64,000 nucleotides of DNA from Faecalispora sporosphaeroides DSM 1294. GTDB lineage: Bacteria; Bacillota; Clostridia; Oscillospirales; Acutalibacteraceae. A program made the translations under genes and the position numbers. A model generated the notes under the pieces. The model was not told the origin of the DNA and made no database searches. It saw only the letters and a program-made list of their open reading frames with translations. This document shows positions 7,394-14,574 of this stretch, in pieces; positions within the stretch are counted from its first letter, which is position 1, and each line of letters opens with the position of its first letter. The DNA lies in the NCBI GenBank assembly GCA_000383295.1, contig KB911073.1:1-64000 (forward strand), written 5' to 3'.

Positions 7394-8209
7394 GTGAAAA
7401 CGATCATGTTTGACGGAGATCCATTTGACAATGGCACACCAAAGTATCACTCGGCGGCGGACATTTACGATGCTCTACGCCAGATGGAAAGCGGAGAAGA
7501 AATAGGCATCCTGTCTGATATGTTTTCGGATGTCAGCTGGGAGGGGCAGGATTACTACTACACCGACAATGGCAGCAAACTCGTTGAGCGGTGGGAGAAG
7601 ATAACCGATTACGGCGATACGATGTGGCTAATGGACGTGGCAGTTTGGCAGCTCTCTGACGAGGACGCAAACGAGTGGATGTATCAAATCCTGTGCAATG
7701 ACGACCTCGCAAAGCGGATTGGGTTCAAAAAGCTGTTTGTCGAAAATGTCCTTGGTGGCATGACCAGCCAATATAAGGCCGCTGCGGAAGCGTTCGAGGC
7801 AGAGCTGCAGGAATTTGATCGAAATGATTTTTTTGACAATTCAAGGGCGCTTGCCAATGTTTTCCCGGATGTAGCGTGGGATGTTGTCAGGTACCGATAT
7901 AGTGGACTCTGCTCGGCGGTTTACGGCAAGCTGAAAGGCTTGCGTCTGGACGCAGAAAAGCAGCTTGTGGCCGAAAGCCGCGCCATGCTGACCGGATACG
8001 ATGATTTTATGTTTGGCCTGCGGGCAAATCAGGCGCTGTATCAGGAGCAGGAACGGATGTATCAAAACAAGGTGGCCAGATTGCAGGCAGATTACGATGC
8101 TGCAAAACGGTTTTTGCTATCGACGGCGCAGGAACAGGGCGTTGTGCTAAAACTACTGGATACGCCATTACAGCTCGCAGCGTCAAAGGAGGAACCTGAC
8201 AATGAATAA
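7394..8209 (+). CDS. hypothetical early phage protein
   Basis: A 271-residue acidic soluble protein without a motif that I recognise. The last 60 residues look like a coiled coil (QEQERMYQNKVARLQADYDAAKRF). The start is uncertain: GTG at 7394 lies one base after AAGGAG, while ATG at 7406 lies 13 bases after it; both spacings are poor. It overlaps the next gene by eight bases, so the two are co-translated. Confidence 0.65.
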   Translation: MKTIMFDGDPFDNGTPKYHSAADIYDALRQMESGEEIGILSDMFSDVSWEGQDYYYTDNGSKLVERWEKITDYGDTMWLMDVAVWQLSDEDANEWMYQILCNDDLAKRIGFKKLFVENVLGGMTSQYKAAAEAFEAELQEFDRNDFFDNSRALANVFPDVAWDVVRYRYSGLCSAVYGKLKGLRLDAEKQLVAESRAMLTGYDDFMFGLRANQALYQEQERMYQNKVARLQADYDAAKRFLLSTAQEQGVVLKLLDTPLQLAASKEEPDNE

Positions 8210-8402
8210 CCTCTACACCAGTCTGCTCAAAGAAATTGAGATGGCCAAAACATCCGTCTTACCCGAGCGCCCGCTGCACAAGGTACACGGCAAAATCTGT
8301 ATGGCGCGGCAATTGGGAGCGATAACCAAGGACGAATACTTAGACCTTGAACACAGGTGTGTTGCCGAGGGCATTAATAACCCCGCATATTTTGACAGGT
8401 AG
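8202..8402 (+). CDS. small phage protein
   Basis: Sixty-six residues with AAGGAGG eight bases before the ATG, starting inside the previous gene. The end (NNPAYFDR, preceded by DEYLDLEHRCVAEG) resembles short helical proteins of unknown role common in the early regions of clostridial siphoviruses and myoviruses. No catalytic feature. Confidence 0.65.
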   Translation: MNNLYTSLLKEIEMAKTSVLPERPLHKVHGKICMARQLGAITKDEYLDLEHRCVAEGINNPAYFDR

Positions 8403-8428
8403 CGGTTACCTGAGATAGGAGTTAACCT

Positions 8429-8683
8429 ATGAAATCCACTGGAATGATACGGCCTGTTGACAAATTTGGTCGCATCGTAATACCGAAAGAACTTTGCAAA
8501 ACCATGGGCGTCGAGTACGGAACCCCGCTTGAAATCTTTGTGGATGGTGGAAAGATCGTCCTGCAGAAGTACCAGCCGGATACATGGAGTGTGGGCGAGT
8601 TGAAAGAGGCTCTTACAGCTGCGGCCGCGGATGCCGGTAAAAATCCGCTTGATTATCTTCATGCAGGGAGGGGAAAGGCATGA
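8429..8683 (+). CDS. AbrB/SpoVT-family DNA-binding protein
   Basis: Eighty-four residues. The N-terminal 50 form the swapped-hairpin AbrB fold (GMIRPVDKFGRIVIPKELCK, then GTPLEIFVDGGKIVLQKY). AbrB-type proteins are dimeric transition-state regulators or antitoxins. No toxin-like partner follows: the next gene is a one-helix membrane protein overlapping by ATGA. A phage early regulator is most likely. Confidence 0.88.
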   Translation: MKSTGMIRPVDKFGRIVIPKELCKTMGVEYGTPLEIFVDGGKIVLQKYQPDTWSVGELKEALTAAAADAGKNPLDYLHAGRGKA

Positions 8684-8856
8684 ACCAAGAAGCGATTATT
8701 TTAGCTTTGGCCGCAGCGTTCGCGGCATTGGCGCTTGTCCTTCTGGCGCTGTACATCCGCCAGCGTTGTTTTGAGAGCCAGACAAAAGAGGCGTTTCAAA
8801 AGATGCAAGAATTAATCAATAAGGGAGCGGCGGCACGTGAATCGAAAAGAGTGTAG
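8680..8856 (+). CDS. single-span membrane protein
   Basis: Fifty-eight residues. A strongly hydrophobic segment at residues 5-25 (Ala/Leu/Ile/Val-rich) is followed by a basic, amphipathic tail. The ATG overlaps the preceding stop (ATGA), with GGGAGGGG upstream. Small early membrane proteins of this type often act in superinfection exclusion or in tethering, but nothing in the sequence decides this. Confidence 0.6.
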   Translation: MNQEAIILALAAAFAALALVLLALYIRQRCFESQTKEAFQKMQELINKGAAARESKRV

Positions 8857-9067
8857 CGGTTGTATGTATCAGGGCAAAACCGGATCCGATACCAGCTGCG
8901 ATTTTATCTATTTGACTGAGATCCCGCGCGGCTGCCCACCCGGGAAGGGCTGCACCCGCAAGGTGATCGGGAAAACGCCGAAGAAAAGGAATGATATTCG
9001 TGTCAGAGACTATGCAGGCGGCGGAATTGCCGAAAGAGATCGCCGAGCTTGCGGCGAAAGTATTTGA
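8837..9067 (+). CDS. Cys-rich small phage protein
   Basis: Seventy-six residues from a GTG start, overlapping the membrane protein by 20 bases. It has CSGCMYQ, then SCDF, then CPPGKGC, a spacing seen in many uncharacterised phage proteins that probably bind zinc. The basic C-terminal part suggests nucleic-acid contact. Role unknown. Confidence 0.65.
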   Translation: MNRKECSGCMYQGKTGSDTSCDFIYLTEIPRGCPPGKGCTRKVIGKTPKKRNDIRVRDYAGGGIAERDRRACGESI

Positions 9068-9299
9068 GACTACGGACAAGCCCGACCGGGCAACGACCTG
9101 TATTTATTACATGGTCAATGTTCAGCACCCGGTGATTGCAATGCTTAAGCACCGATTTTGCCAAAGGTACGGCATAGACCCGCACCACCCTATGTCAGAC
9201 ATACAGCGTACAGCGTTTGAGTTGATGCTGTTTCGCGGCGATGTACTTAAAATGATCGAGGACGATTTTAAAACGAGGTCGGAATCTGATGCACCTTGA
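9000..9299 (+). CDS. hypothetical early phage protein
   Basis: Ninety-nine residues from GTG at 9000, chosen over ATG at 8991 because AAGGA lies nine bases before the GTG but abuts the ATG. It starts within the preceding gene. Helical, no motif recognised. It is the last gene before a hairpin and a 130-base gap, so it probably ends the first early transcription unit. Confidence 0.6.
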   Translation: MSETMQAAELPKEIAELAAKVFETTDKPDRATTCIYYMVNVQHPVIAMLKHRFCQRYGIDPHHPMSDIQRTAFELMLFRGDVLKMIEDDFKTRSESDAP

Positions 9300-9314
9300 A
9301 AACAGGATAAAAAA

Positions 9315-9351
9315 AGGATGATGGAAGCGCCGGAAACGCTGCCATCATCCT
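9315..9351 (+). terminator. hairpin closing the first early operon
   Basis: AGGATGATGG pairs perfectly with CCATCATCCT around AGCG/ACGCT inner sequence, 15 bases after the preceding stop. There is no T-run, so it may be an attenuator or RNA-stability element rather than a full intrinsic terminator. The rest of the gap to 9480 holds nothing else that I can support. Confidence 0.5.
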
Positions 9352-9480
9352 GCCCTGCACGGACAAAAATTCTTTAATTTATTTTATCATGTGGGGCTAA
9401 AAAAGTCAAGCGCAATGCGGCCGTGTGGGCCGCGATCAGGCTTGATAAAAGTATTAGATTTACGACCAGATGGAGGAAAT

Positions 9481-10242
9481 ATGCCTTATCTGATCGAACG
9501 GGTAAAGACCGGCCGGGTGATCGAGATCAGAAAGAAGTATTCAGCCCGGTACCACATCAAAGGAATCCCCCGGGCGGAGAATCGGAAGCCGACCCCGGAA
9601 GAAATGGAAAAGATCAATGAGGATAACGCAGCGCGAAAACTCCGATGGATCATAAATGCAAATTTTAAGGGGGGAGATTTCCACATGATTCCGGGATTCA
9701 GTGGAAACTTCAATCCGGGGCCGGAGGAAGCAAGAAGATTATTCCGAAATTTTATTCGCTGTGTGCAAAACGCATATCGAAAAAAAGGGAAAGAATTCAA
9801 GTACGTGTTTGCCGTGGAGCGCGGCAGCCGGGGGCAAAAGAAAATCCATTTTCATGTGGTCTGCAATTACATTGACCCGCGAATATTATCCGACTTATGG
9901 CCATGGGGACGCATCAAGTTTTTTCCGCTGGATAATTCAGGCCAATATGTGGAGCTGGCGTCCTATATCATCAAGCGCACCAGCAAAACATTCCGAAGGG
10001 GGGAAATGTCTTATAAAAAAAGATACTCTCCTTCGCGGAATCTTATCATTCCGGAACCGGAAAACGAAGTAGTTCCCCGCAGCAAGTGGCTAAAAGAACC
10101 ACGTGCCGCATGGGGCTACTACATAGAGAAGGATAAAACGGTAAACGGGATCAGCAAAGTGACCGGATACCCGTACCAGTTTTATAGCATGGTGAAGCTA
10201 TCCGATCGGCCGCCGCGCAAGGCGCAGAAGAAAAAAGAATAG
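9481..10242 (+). CDS. HUH-family rolling-circle replication-associated protein
   Basis: A 253-residue protein with the HUH endonuclease pattern: IHFHVV near residue 122 gives the two metal-binding histidines, and ASYIIKR near residue 163 matches the YxxK catalytic-tyrosine motif. Such enzymes nick DNA at an origin and become covalently attached. GGAGG lies six bases before the ATG; an upstream in-frame extension lacks a ribosome site. It heads the replication block, before a DnaD-type protein and RecU. A tailed phage with an HUH initiator may replicate partly by a rolling-circle mode; the alternative is a recruited plasmid Rep with another job. Confidence 0.75.
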   Translation: MPYLIERVKTGRVIEIRKKYSARYHIKGIPRAENRKPTPEEMEKINEDNAARKLRWIINANFKGGDFHMIPGFSGNFNPGPEEARRLFRNFIRCVQNAYRKKGKEFKYVFAVERGSRGQKKIHFHVVCNYIDPRILSDLWPWGRIKFFPLDNSGQYVELASYIIKRTSKTFRRGEMSYKKRYSPSRNLIIPEPENEVVPRSKWLKEPRAAWGYYIEKDKTVNGISKVTGYPYQFYSMVKLSDRPPRKAQKKKE

Positions 10243-10260
10243 ACCTGGGAGGGACGCAAA

Positions 10261-10914
10261 ATGGGAAATGACCCGAGAATCATGTTGCTGATTGACCAGT
10301 TGGGGCCGGAGGGCTACGGAATCCTCCTCATGCTGGATGATACGGCACAGCAGCACCCGGAAAGTTGCAGGTTGGAGTTGATTCCGGCGCTGGCCAGAGA
10401 ATACAACACGACTGCAGCTAAAATTGAAACGGTAATCAGGCAGTACGGATTTTTTGATATTGCAGGTGACGGTCGCTTTTCGCTCCGGTCGGACATGCCA
10501 TGGAGGCGGAAAAAGCGGAGCAAACCGAAATTACCTGCAGGCGGAGCGGTTTCTGTCCTCGCGGAATATACGGGACCACCTTTTATCTACCTGACGCTCA
10601 ACGATAAATCGGAGTATCCGGTTTACCCGGAGCAGGTGCGGGAGTGGGCGGCGCTGTATCCGGCCGTAAATGTCGAGCAGGAGCTGCGCAACATGAAAGG
10701 CTGGTGTACCGCAAATCCATCAAAGCGCAAGACCGGCAGCGGAATCCTGAGATTTATTACCTCATGGCTGGCCAAGGAGCAAAACAAAGGCGGCAGCCGG
10801 GGACCTGCAAACAAGGTTGTTTCCGGATCCTCCGCAGCTCCCACATATGATTTGGAAGCCTATGAACATATGAGCTTTGCGGCCTTGCCCGGGAGCGGAA
10901 AGGAAACGCTATGA
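10261..10914 (+). CDS. DUF4373/DnaD-type replication protein
   Basis: A 217-residue protein. Residues 1-80 (MGNDPRIMLLIDQLGPEGYGILLML... RQYGFFDIAGDGRFS) match the Lin1244/Lin1753-like N-terminal domain found in phage replication initiators, although the usual leading YFPLD-type strand is missing. Residues 115-165 are a helical WCTANPSKRKTGSGILRFITSWL segment like the DnaD-like C-terminal repeat. Such proteins recruit the host helicase loader at the phage origin. It follows the HUH gene by 18 bases. Confidence 0.75.
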   Translation: MGNDPRIMLLIDQLGPEGYGILLMLDDTAQQHPESCRLELIPALAREYNTTAAKIETVIRQYGFFDIAGDGRFSLRSDMPWRRKKRSKPKLPAGGAVSVLAEYTGPPFIYLTLNDKSEYPVYPEQVREWAALYPAVNVEQELRNMKGWCTANPSKRKTGSGILRFITSWLAKEQNKGGSRGPANKVVSGSSAAPTYDLEAYEHMSFAALPGSGKETL

Positions 10915-11546
10915 ATCAATCAAAATCGCCTATCAACCAGATTCGCGGGATGCGAAACAATGCGCAGGGTCATATATTTGAGGATGCTGTGAAAAAGGGT
11001 TGCCAGATTTACCAGCGGGACGGCCGCGCGGTGATTGACAAAACACCGGAACCGTTCCGGGTGATGAAAAAGAACCCAGACGGAATCTTTACCGGTCGCT
11101 TTACCGCCCTTGCACAGCCTGACTTTCAAGGGACCATTATCGGTGGGCGCTCTATCATTTTCGAGACAAAATATACCACGGCAGACCGAATCAAGCGAAG
11201 TGCCCTCACCACGCAGCAGATGGAAATACTTGAAAGTCATGAGCAAATGGACGCTCTGGCACTTGTGGTATTTGGGATTGAAGGAAGATTTTATACCATA
11301 CCATGGGATATGTGGAAAAACATGAAATTGTTTTTTAAGCATCAGTACCTCACAAAAGAAGATGTAAATCCATGGCGTGTGAAATTTAACGGAGCGGTTT
11401 TATTTTTAGATTTTATGAATCACTCGAGTATGTCGTCGATAGATCAATTTTACCTAGAGGAGCGCCGCAAAAATGAAAGCCAAGAGTTCACTGCGGAAGA
11501 GTATCTGCGGCGTTTTGGAGAGTTTTTCGGGGAGGCGAAAAAGTGA
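10911..11546 (+). CDS. recU: RecU-family Holliday junction resolvase
   Basis: A 211-residue resolvase. The region PEPFRVMKK...FTGRFTALAQPDFQGTIIGGRSIIFETKYT carries the acidic and lysine residues of the RecU nuclease site (D in QPDF, E and K in FETKY). It should cut branched intermediates of phage recombination or replication. It starts in the ATGA overlap with the preceding gene. Fused C-terminal residues 150-211 are helical, as in other phage RecU proteins. Confidence 0.9.
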   Translation: MNQSKSPINQIRGMRNNAQGHIFEDAVKKGCQIYQRDGRAVIDKTPEPFRVMKKNPDGIFTGRFTALAQPDFQGTIIGGRSIIFETKYTTADRIKRSALTTQQMEILESHEQMDALALVVFGIEGRFYTIPWDMWKNMKLFFKHQYLTKEDVNPWRVKFNGAVLFLDFMNHSSMSSIDQFYLEERRKNESQEFTAEEYLRRFGEFFGEAKK

Positions 11547-11842
11547 AAGCCAGAATTCCCCCACAGCAGTTGATGCCGGGAGTAAGTAAAAAAGTAGTCC
11601 AGTCGTACATTGATGTGAAAGAAGATGAAATTCTGCGCCGGTGCATGAAACTTGCGTTTTTTGCACTAAATCGCCGCTTTGGATTTGGAGCAGCCCGCCT
11701 CGCTGCCGTATACGACGAGGTTAATACCCTGAGAGCGGATGCCAAAAAAGACCCGATTTTCTGGGAACACCTCGACCGGGTCATGAGCAATGAAATTGGG
11801 CTGGACATGCCAAAAGAAGATTATTCGAAGTTTGAAGAGTAG
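11543..11842 (+). CDS. hypothetical phage protein
   Basis: Ninety-nine residues from a GTG overlapping the recU stop, with GGGGAGG upstream. Helical and without a recognised motif (IPPQQLMPGVSKKVV, then CMKLAFFALNRRFGFGAARL). Its fixed place between recU and the helicase-methyltransferase suggests a DNA-metabolism accessory role; that is context only. Confidence 0.6.
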   Translation: MKARIPPQQLMPGVSKKVVQSYIDVKEDEILRRCMKLAFFALNRRFGFGAARLAAVYDEVNTLRADAKKDPIFWEHLDRVMSNEIGLDMPKEDYSKFEE

Positions 11843-11851
11843 GTGAACAGC

Positions 11852-14374
11852 ATGAGTTATTTGGATTTTTTACAATCCAAAATAGATATTGCCCCAGAGA
11901 GCGGGTTTTCCATCACGCCGGACGACGTGAACCCGATCCTGAAGCCACACCAGCGGGATGCGGTGATGTGGGCTGTCAAAGGCGGTCGCCGAGCCTTGTT
12001 TGAAGCGTTTGGCCTCGGGAAAACCATGCAGGAGTTGGAATATGCCCGTATTGTATCGGAGCGGACCGGCGGACAGTCTCTGATTACCCTGCCGCTGGGA
12101 GTCAAGCAGGAGTTTTACCGGGATGCGTTGGACAAGCTCAAAATCCCGGCACCGGAATATGTGCGCACCATGGACGAAATCAGGCACAGCAAGAATCGGA
12201 TTCTGATTACCAACTATGAGCGCGTCCGGGATGGGGACATAGACCCCACCTATTTCATGGGCGCCGCCGGATTGGATGAAGCGTCGGTACTGCGCAGCTT
12301 CGGAAGCAAAACCTATCAGGTGTTTCTGGACAAGTTCAAAGGCGTTCCGTTCAAGCTCGTTGCCACGGCAACCCCGGCCCCGAACAAATACAAAGAACTG
12401 ATTCACTACGCAGGATTTTTGGAAGTCATGGACACCGGGCAAGCCCTTACCCGCTTTTTCAAAAGGGACAGCACCAAGGCCAACAACCTGACGCTGTACC
12501 CCGGTAAAGAGGATGATTTCTGGTTGTGGGTGTCGAGCTGGGCGCTGTACATCAGCAAGCCGTCTGATTTAGGGTATGACGATACCGGCTATGATCTGCC
12601 GCCGCTCAAAGTCTTTTACCACGAGTTGAAAACCAAAAACAGTACAGAGGTTGATAAGGATGGCCAGGTAAGGCTGTTTCAGGATGCTGCCGTTTCTCTG
12701 GTTTCTGCACACCGGATCAAACGCGACAGCATAGCGGAGCGGGTAAAAGAGGCGGAGCGGATCGTCAAAAGGAGCCGGTTCGAGCATTTTATTCTGTGGC
12801 ACGATCTGGAGGACGAGCGCCGGGAAATCAAAAAGGTACTGCCAGATGCCGTTGAGATATACGGTTCGCAGGATCTCGACACCCGGGAGCGGAACACCAT
12901 TGACTTTTCCGAGGGTAAGTTCCGGCTACTTGCTACGAAGAAAGAGCTGTCAGGATCCGGGTGCAATTTCCAGCGGCATTGTCACCGGGCGATATTCGTC
13001 GGGATCGACTATGAGTTCAATGATTTCATTCAGGCGACTCACCGCATCTATCGCTTTTTGCAGGAAAAGCAGGTAATTATCGACATCATTTACATGGACA
13101 GCGAAGCGGAAGTTCTCGCGGCGCTGAAAAAGAAGTGGAAACAGTACGATGAAATGACCGCCAAAATGGCCGCTATCGTGAAGAAATACGGCCTGTCCGG
13201 TACGTCGATCATTGAAAAGCTGAAACGACACATAGGGGTGAAACGATTGGAAAAGCAGGGAGCGCATTACAGGGCAATTAATAACGATTGTATTTTAGAA
13301 ATGGAGAACATGCCAGATAACAGCGTGGGCCTGATTCACACCAGCATTCCGTTTGGAAACCATTATGAATACACGGCCAGCTATAACGACTTCGGACACA
13401 ATCCGGACACGGAGCGGTTTTTCGAGCAGATGGATTTTCTTTCGCCGCATCTGCTGCGCGTCCTGAAGCCGGGGAGAGTGTTCGCCTGCCATGTCAAAGA
13501 TCGGGTGTTGTTCGGCAGCCAGACCGGGACCGGGATGCCGACTATCGAACCGTTCCACGCTTTGTGCATCGCCCACTATATGCGGCACGGGTTTCAGTAT
13601 TTTGGCATGATCACGGTGGTTACAGATGTCGTGCGGGAGAATAACCAGACCTACCGGCTAGGCTATACAGAGCAGTGCAAGGATGGCAGCAAAATGGGCG
13701 TAGGCTGCCCGGAATACATTCTGCTATTCCGCAAGCTACCGACGAACCGGACAAAAGCCTATGCGGATGAACCGGTGCAAAAATCCAAGGAGGATTATTC
13801 GTTGGCAGAGTGGCAGCTCGACGCCCACGCATTCTGGCCGTCCTCCGGGGATCGTTTCCTGACCAGTCAGGAGATCAGCGCAATGCCGATCAGCCAGGTG
13901 CAGCGCACATTTAAAAAATTCGCGCAAAGCAATGTGTACGATTTTCACCGGCACGTCGAAATTACGAAAGAAATCGATGCGGCCGGACGGTTGTCCAAAA
14001 CCTTTATGACCGCGCCTCCTGCCAGCAAATCCCCGGACGTGTGGGACGACATAAACCGTATGCGCACCCTCAATACCAGCCAAAGCCAGAAAAGGCTGCA
14101 GCTCCACGTTTGCCCTTTGCAGATTGATATCGTGGAGCGGATCATCAGACGGTACAGTAATCCCGGGGATGTGGTGCTGGATCCGTTCGGGGGACTTATG
14201 ACGGTGCCTTACATGGCCGTAAAAATGGGCCGGTACGGTATCGGCATAGAATTAAATTCGGATTATTTCCGCGACGGTGTGAATTATCTGGAATCCATCG
14301 AAGCACAGATCAGCCAGCCTACTCTTTTTGATTTCATCCGGAGCGGCGCCGAGCAGGGACAGGAGGGGGCATGA
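11852..14374 (+). CDS. SNF2-type helicase fused to a DNA adenine/cytosine-N4 methyltransferase
   Basis: An 840-residue two-part enzyme. Residues 1-450 are a superfamily 2 helicase: GLGKT at 54-58 (Walker A), a variant DEAS box at 142-145, ATATPAPN (motif III) and a C-terminal helicase lobe with ATHRIYR. Residues about 465-840 are an amino-methyltransferase of the beta type: catalytic motif TSIPF near 497 (variant of SPPY) and the AdoMet-binding DPFGG near 770. The ATG at 11852 has AGGTG six bases before it. It lies among replication genes with no endonuclease beside it, so it is probably a phage self-modification or anti-restriction enzyme. Confidence 0.87.
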   Translation: MSYLDFLQSKIDIAPESGFSITPDDVNPILKPHQRDAVMWAVKGGRRALFEAFGLGKTMQELEYARIVSERTGGQSLITLPLGVKQEFYRDALDKLKIPAPEYVRTMDEIRHSKNRILITNYERVRDGDIDPTYFMGAAGLDEASVLRSFGSKTYQVFLDKFKGVPFKLVATATPAPNKYKELIHYAGFLEVMDTGQALTRFFKRDSTKANNLTLYPGKEDDFWLWVSSWALYISKPSDLGYDDTGYDLPPLKVFYHELKTKNSTEVDKDGQVRLFQDAAVSLVSAHRIKRDSIAERVKEAERIVKRSRFEHFILWHDLEDERREIKKVLPDAVEIYGSQDLDTRERNTIDFSEGKFRLLATKKELSGSGCNFQRHCHRAIFVGIDYEFNDFIQATHRIYRFLQEKQVIIDIIYMDSEAEVLAALKKKWKQYDEMTAKMAAIVKKYGLSGTSIIEKLKRHIGVKRLEKQGAHYRAINNDCILEMENMPDNSVGLIHTSIPFGNHYEYTASYNDFGHNPDTERFFEQMDFLSPHLLRVLKPGRVFACHVKDRVLFGSQTGTGMPTIEPFHALCIAHYMRHGFQYFGMITVVTDVVRENNQTYRLGYTEQCKDGSKMGVGCPEYILLFRKLPTNRTKAYADEPVQKSKEDYSLAEWQLDAHAFWPSSGDRFLTSQEISAMPISQVQRTFKKFAQSNVYDFHRHVEITKEIDAAGRLSKTFMTAPPASKSPDVWDDINRMRTLNTSQSQKRLQLHVCPLQIDIVERIIRRYSNPGDVVLDPFGGLMTVPYMAVKMGRYGIGIELNSDYFRDGVNYLESIEAQISQPTLFDFIRSGAEQGQEGA

Positions 14375-14574
14375 TGGGAAAAAATAAAAAACAAACCACT
14401 CCGCAGGAAGATTTGTTTTCATACATGATTGAAAATTTTGCGATTGATGGAGGAGCGCCGACGTGGTTAAAGACTCCCTTCGAATGCCCGGATATAGTGA
14501 TCAACCATGATTCCACTCCAATTGTGATGCACGACGCAAGGAAAAAGCGGGTGCGACAGGAGGGCGAGGAATGA
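14371..14574 (+). CDS. truncated paralogue of the C5-methyltransferase N-terminus
   Basis: Sixty-seven residues aligning with the first 55 residues of the next gene: both open with a basic start, then DLF-x3-MI, (D)NFA, GGA, then DI(A/V)INHD and (I/V)(L/V)MH. Here the GGGGAS AdoMet motif is degraded to DGGAPT and the protein stops before any catalytic part. It has a proper GGAGGGGG ribosome site and ATGA-type overlaps at both ends, so it is still translated. It may be the remnant of a tandem duplication or a small partner of the enzyme. Confidence 0.7.
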   Translation: MMGKNKKQTTPQEDLFSYMIENFAIDGGAPTWLKTPFECPDIVINHDSTPIVMHDARKKRVRQEGEE

